Origin: SMYC01 sp963578475
Lineage (GTDB): Bacteria; Acidobacteriota; Vicinamibacteria; Marinacidobacterales; SMYC01
DNA length: 64,000 nt
Direction of reading: 5' to 3'
Assembly: GCA_963578475.1 (NCBI GenBank)
Contig: CAUZCL010000014.1
Coordinates: 1 to 64,000, forward strand
Within the stretch, counting starts at the first letter, position 1, and every line of letters begins with the position of its first letter. Below, one piece after another: positions 62,176 through 64,000 of this stretch. The translations under genes and the position numbers were made by a program. The notes below the pieces were generated by a model that did not search any database, was not told the origin of the DNA, and was given only the letters and a program-made list of their open reading frames with translations.

Positions 62176-63207
62176 ATGCGCATCCTCATGGTTCGCTTGA
62201 GCTCCGTCGGGGATTTGGTCCACACGCTGCCAGTCCTCGTGGCGCTCAGATCTCACTTTCCCGACGCGACGATCGATTGGCTCGTCGAGACGCGCTTTCG
62301 CGACGTCTTGGCGTCGAACCCCGAGCTCGACGAGCTCGTCGAAGTGGACACGCTAGGTTGGCGCAAGCGCCTTTTCTCACCCGCTACGTGGAAAGAGATC
62401 GCCGCGAGCACGCGCTCGATTCGGCGCCGGAGCTATGACGTCGTGCTCGACCTTCAAGGCACGATCAAATCATCTGTGGCCGCGCGGCTCGCCAAGAGCG
62501 ACCGCCACATCGGTTTTTCACGAAGCGCCCTCAAGGAGCGCGCCGCCGCGCTCCTATATTCGGAGCATGTGAGCGTCAACGGCGAGCCGCATCACGTCAT
62601 CGATCGCCACCTGCGACTCCTGAGCGCGCTCGATATCGAGACCAAAGAACGCGCCTTTCCTCTGGTTGTTCAAAACGAGATGGAAGAAGAGTCGGAACGC
62701 AGCCTGGCATCGCTCGCGCTGACCGAATACGTCATCTTGAACCCGGGCGGTGCCTGGGTCACGAAACGCTGGGCCCCCGAGAAATTCGGCGCGCTCGCGG
62801 CCGCCATCGCCAAGGAGTGGAAGCTCCCTACTCTCGTGGTCTGGGGGCCGGGCGAAGCAGAGCTCGCACAAAGAATCGTGGACACGTCGGAAGGCTCGGC
62901 ACAGCTCGCGCCCGCCACCGGCATTCGCGGCCTCATTCCCTACATCCGTCGCGCCCGCTTATTCGTAAGCGGTGATACGGGCCCGATGCACTTGGCCTCG
63001 GCCGTCGGTGTCCCCGTCGTCGGCATCTTCGGCCCGACCGACCCAGCGAAAAACGGTCCCTTCGGGCCCAACGACGCGGTTGTCTGGAAGGAAGTGGATT
63101 GCGGGCCGTGCTACAAACGTCGCTGTCCCGGCTTCGACAACGTGTGCATGACTTCGATTGAGATCGAGGACGTGCTCCCGGCGGTACGCGAGCGACTCAC
63201 CGTTTGA
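62176..63207 (+). CDS. Glycosyltransferase family 9 (heptosyltransferase-like)
   Basis: 343 residues. N-terminus 'MRILMVRLSSVGDLVHTLPVLVALRSHFP' and C-terminal 'YIRRARLFVSGDTGPMHLASAVGVPVVGIFGPTDP' are the donor-binding features of WaaC/WaaF heptosyltransferases. 'VLDLQGTIKSSVAARLAK' and 'GFSRSALKERAAALLYSEHV' resemble WaaC more than WaaF. The C-terminal 'GPCYKRRCPG' Cys cluster is also usual. Adds heptose to LPS core in relatives. 21 nt after argH; a GT2-like fragment follows on the other strand. Confidence 0.88.
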   Translation: MRILMVRLSSVGDLVHTLPVLVALRSHFPDATIDWLVETRFRDVLASNPELDELVEVDTLGWRKRLFSPATWKEIAASTRSIRRRSYDVVLDLQGTIKSSVAARLAKSDRHIGFSRSALKERAAALLYSEHVSVNGEPHHVIDRHLRLLSALDIETKERAFPLVVQNEMEEESERSLASLALTEYVILNPGGAWVTKRWAPEKFGALAAAIAKEWKLPTLVVWGPGEAELAQRIVDTSEGSAQLAPATGIRGLIPYIRRARLFVSGDTGPMHLASAVGVPVVGIFGPTDPAKNGPFGPNDAVVWKEVDCGPCYKRRCPGFDNVCMTSIEIEDVLPAVRERLTV

Positions 63208-63365
63208 TCACTTTTTCCGAAGCTCCCACAAGATCAAGTCGCGAAAGACCGAAAGCGGAAAGATAAACAGGAGCTTCAGCACTCCCGCATGCTCGCCTCG
63301 ACGGTGGAGCTCCTCGGCCGCCGTCGTTGCGTAGGTGTCCCGCAGTGTGCCAAAACTCGATCAAC
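63208..63365 (-). pseudogene. C-terminal fragment of a family 2 glycosyltransferase (WaaE/KdtX-like)
   Basis: About 45 residues upstream of TGA 63208: 'DTYATTAAEELHRRGEHAGV' then 'LLFIFPLSVFRDLILWELRKK'. The Tyr-Ala/Thr-Glu-Glu-Leu pattern followed by a hydrophobic-aromatic segment is typical of the end of LPS-core GT2 enzymes. An in-frame stop appears upstream near 63370, so the catalytic domain is missing. Confidence 0.5.
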
Positions 63366-64000
63366 GCCGGATGCTGAGTGTTGGCAGGTCGTTGAAGCGT
63401 TCAGGAGCGAGCCCCCGGACTCGATCGGGCGGCTAGAATCGGGCCCATGCAACCGTACCTATGGCAGTTCTTCGTCATGGCCTTCGCCAGATGGGTCGTC
63501 GCATGTTCCCTCCATAGGTGCGGGCCCTCGACCATGGCAACCTCTGTTTCGTGGCTACGGGCTCGACAGTGGATGGCGATGGCCAAGCCGGATGTAGATC
63601 CTCTCTTTCATCATCAAGCCTCAGACCATCAAAACAATCCTCGACGCAATGGATCTGCCCTCGCAAAACCCCAGCCACTCGCGCATTCGCCTCCCCTTTT
63701 CAGAGACACGACCTACGTGCCTCTTTGAACCGCGAGTAACGGCAAAGCCCGTGCTCCCAACGCCACTGGTCCATTTGTCGCCAGCGAACAAGCACAATTC
63801 TCACCCACCTCCCCTCTTAACACCTGCGTCGCCCATTCGCCCCCCTTTCCGCACAGAAGATGCCTTCAAACTCCCCCTGGCGCCCGGGGCGCCGAGTCGC
63901 TTGGCCACCAGGCGGAAAAGCAATCTACTAAAGGGCCACTCAGACTAACGGTGCTGCGGACGGCTTGGGGGGTTGCTCCGTTTCTACCATCGGGAAGCCG
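63366..64000. other. No supported gene; possible transposase-tail remnant
   Basis: Codon bias is weak in all frames. A plus-strand segment at about 63600-63690 reading 'LSFIIKPQTIKTILDAMDLP' resembles the C-terminal end of IS91-type transposases (a -P-x-x-I-x-x-I-L-x-x-x-x-L-P- pattern), but no catalytic part or insertion-sequence ends can be seen. From about 63740 the plus strand is C-rich (many CCCC and CACC runs) with no ORF I would call. Nothing else recognised. Confidence 0.3.

Overview
The window looks like a chromosomal stretch of a high-GC Gram-negative bacterium, most plausibly an Acidobacteriota (or a similar soil or sediment lineage). This is an inference from gene content: a DUF1552 + DUF1587/1592/1588/1585 pair, three 'WPxxRGP' PQQ-type beta-propeller proteins, several M28/M24/M18 peptidases with export signals, a gluconate-2-dehydrogenase subunit 3 family protein, a MacAB-type exporter with split permeases, and outer-membrane barrel fragments. 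There is no rRNA operon or ribosomal protein cluster to fix the phylum. One tRNA (Ser, anticodon CGA) is present. I see no CRISPR array, prophage or intact insertion sequence.

Layout. 1-8.8 kb: a minus-strand operon (LamG/DUF1080-like protein, ModA, SIS protein), fragments of an amidohydrolase, a MetX-like hydrolase and a TPR/DUF1579 protein, a PQQ propeller, an MFS carrier, RidA and an M24 peptidase. 8.9-11.8 kb: a plus-strand set (sugar isomerase-like, G2DH subunit 3, PQQ propeller) ending in a cut-off PLP enzyme. 11.8-18.8 kb: a minus-strand set (cytochrome-domain DUF1592 protein, DUF1552, ankyrin protein, cystathionine gamma-synthase/lyase). 18.9-21.1 kb: an internally deleted aryl/acyl-CoA ligase coupled to tryptophan 2,3-dioxygenase. 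21-30 kb: amidase, a four-gene HlyD/ABC/FtsX-permease exporter, and broken cysteine synthase, HyuB and TonB-receptor pieces. 30-39 kb: a protein of unknown function, an M28 peptidase, PIG-L, CDGSH, a PQQ/EF-hand protein, MarR, and broken MFS and BamA-type pieces. 39-50 kb: rsgA, proS, a serine hydrolase, a methyltransferase, an MBL-fold lipoprotein, M28 and M18 peptidases, an SDR and an Nramp-like carrier. 50-64 kb: BlaI/M56, Rsm22-like, tadA, tRNA-Ser, SNF2 + SWIM, rhomboid, two PilZ proteins, DoxX, argG-argH and a heptosyltransferase-like GT9.

The intact genes are tightly packed, with many ATGA/GTGA/TTGA stop-start overlaps that imply translational coupling. Biochemical themes are periplasmic oxidation and carbohydrate handling (PQQ, G2DH3, DUF1592), peptide breakdown, PLP-enzyme sulfur amino-acid metabolism with a RidA helper, tryptophan breakdown and arginine synthesis.

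The most striking property is damage. About twenty genes are frameshifted, nonsense-mutated, internally deleted or cut off. At least five sites join two neighbouring genes that have both lost the ends facing each other (about 3655, 29495, 33486, 38066 and 49947). This is either real genome erosion by deletion or a systematic assembly/consensus artefact with gaps closed up. The sequence alone cannot decide, and every 'pseudogene' call here should be read with that in mind. Regulatory signals stand out too: a duplicated leader shared by ridA and the cystathionine enzyme, a palindromic and apparently leaderless marR promoter, a 21-bp-spaced operator pair over the argG start, and half-site arrays upstream of blaI and of a receiver-domain gene.
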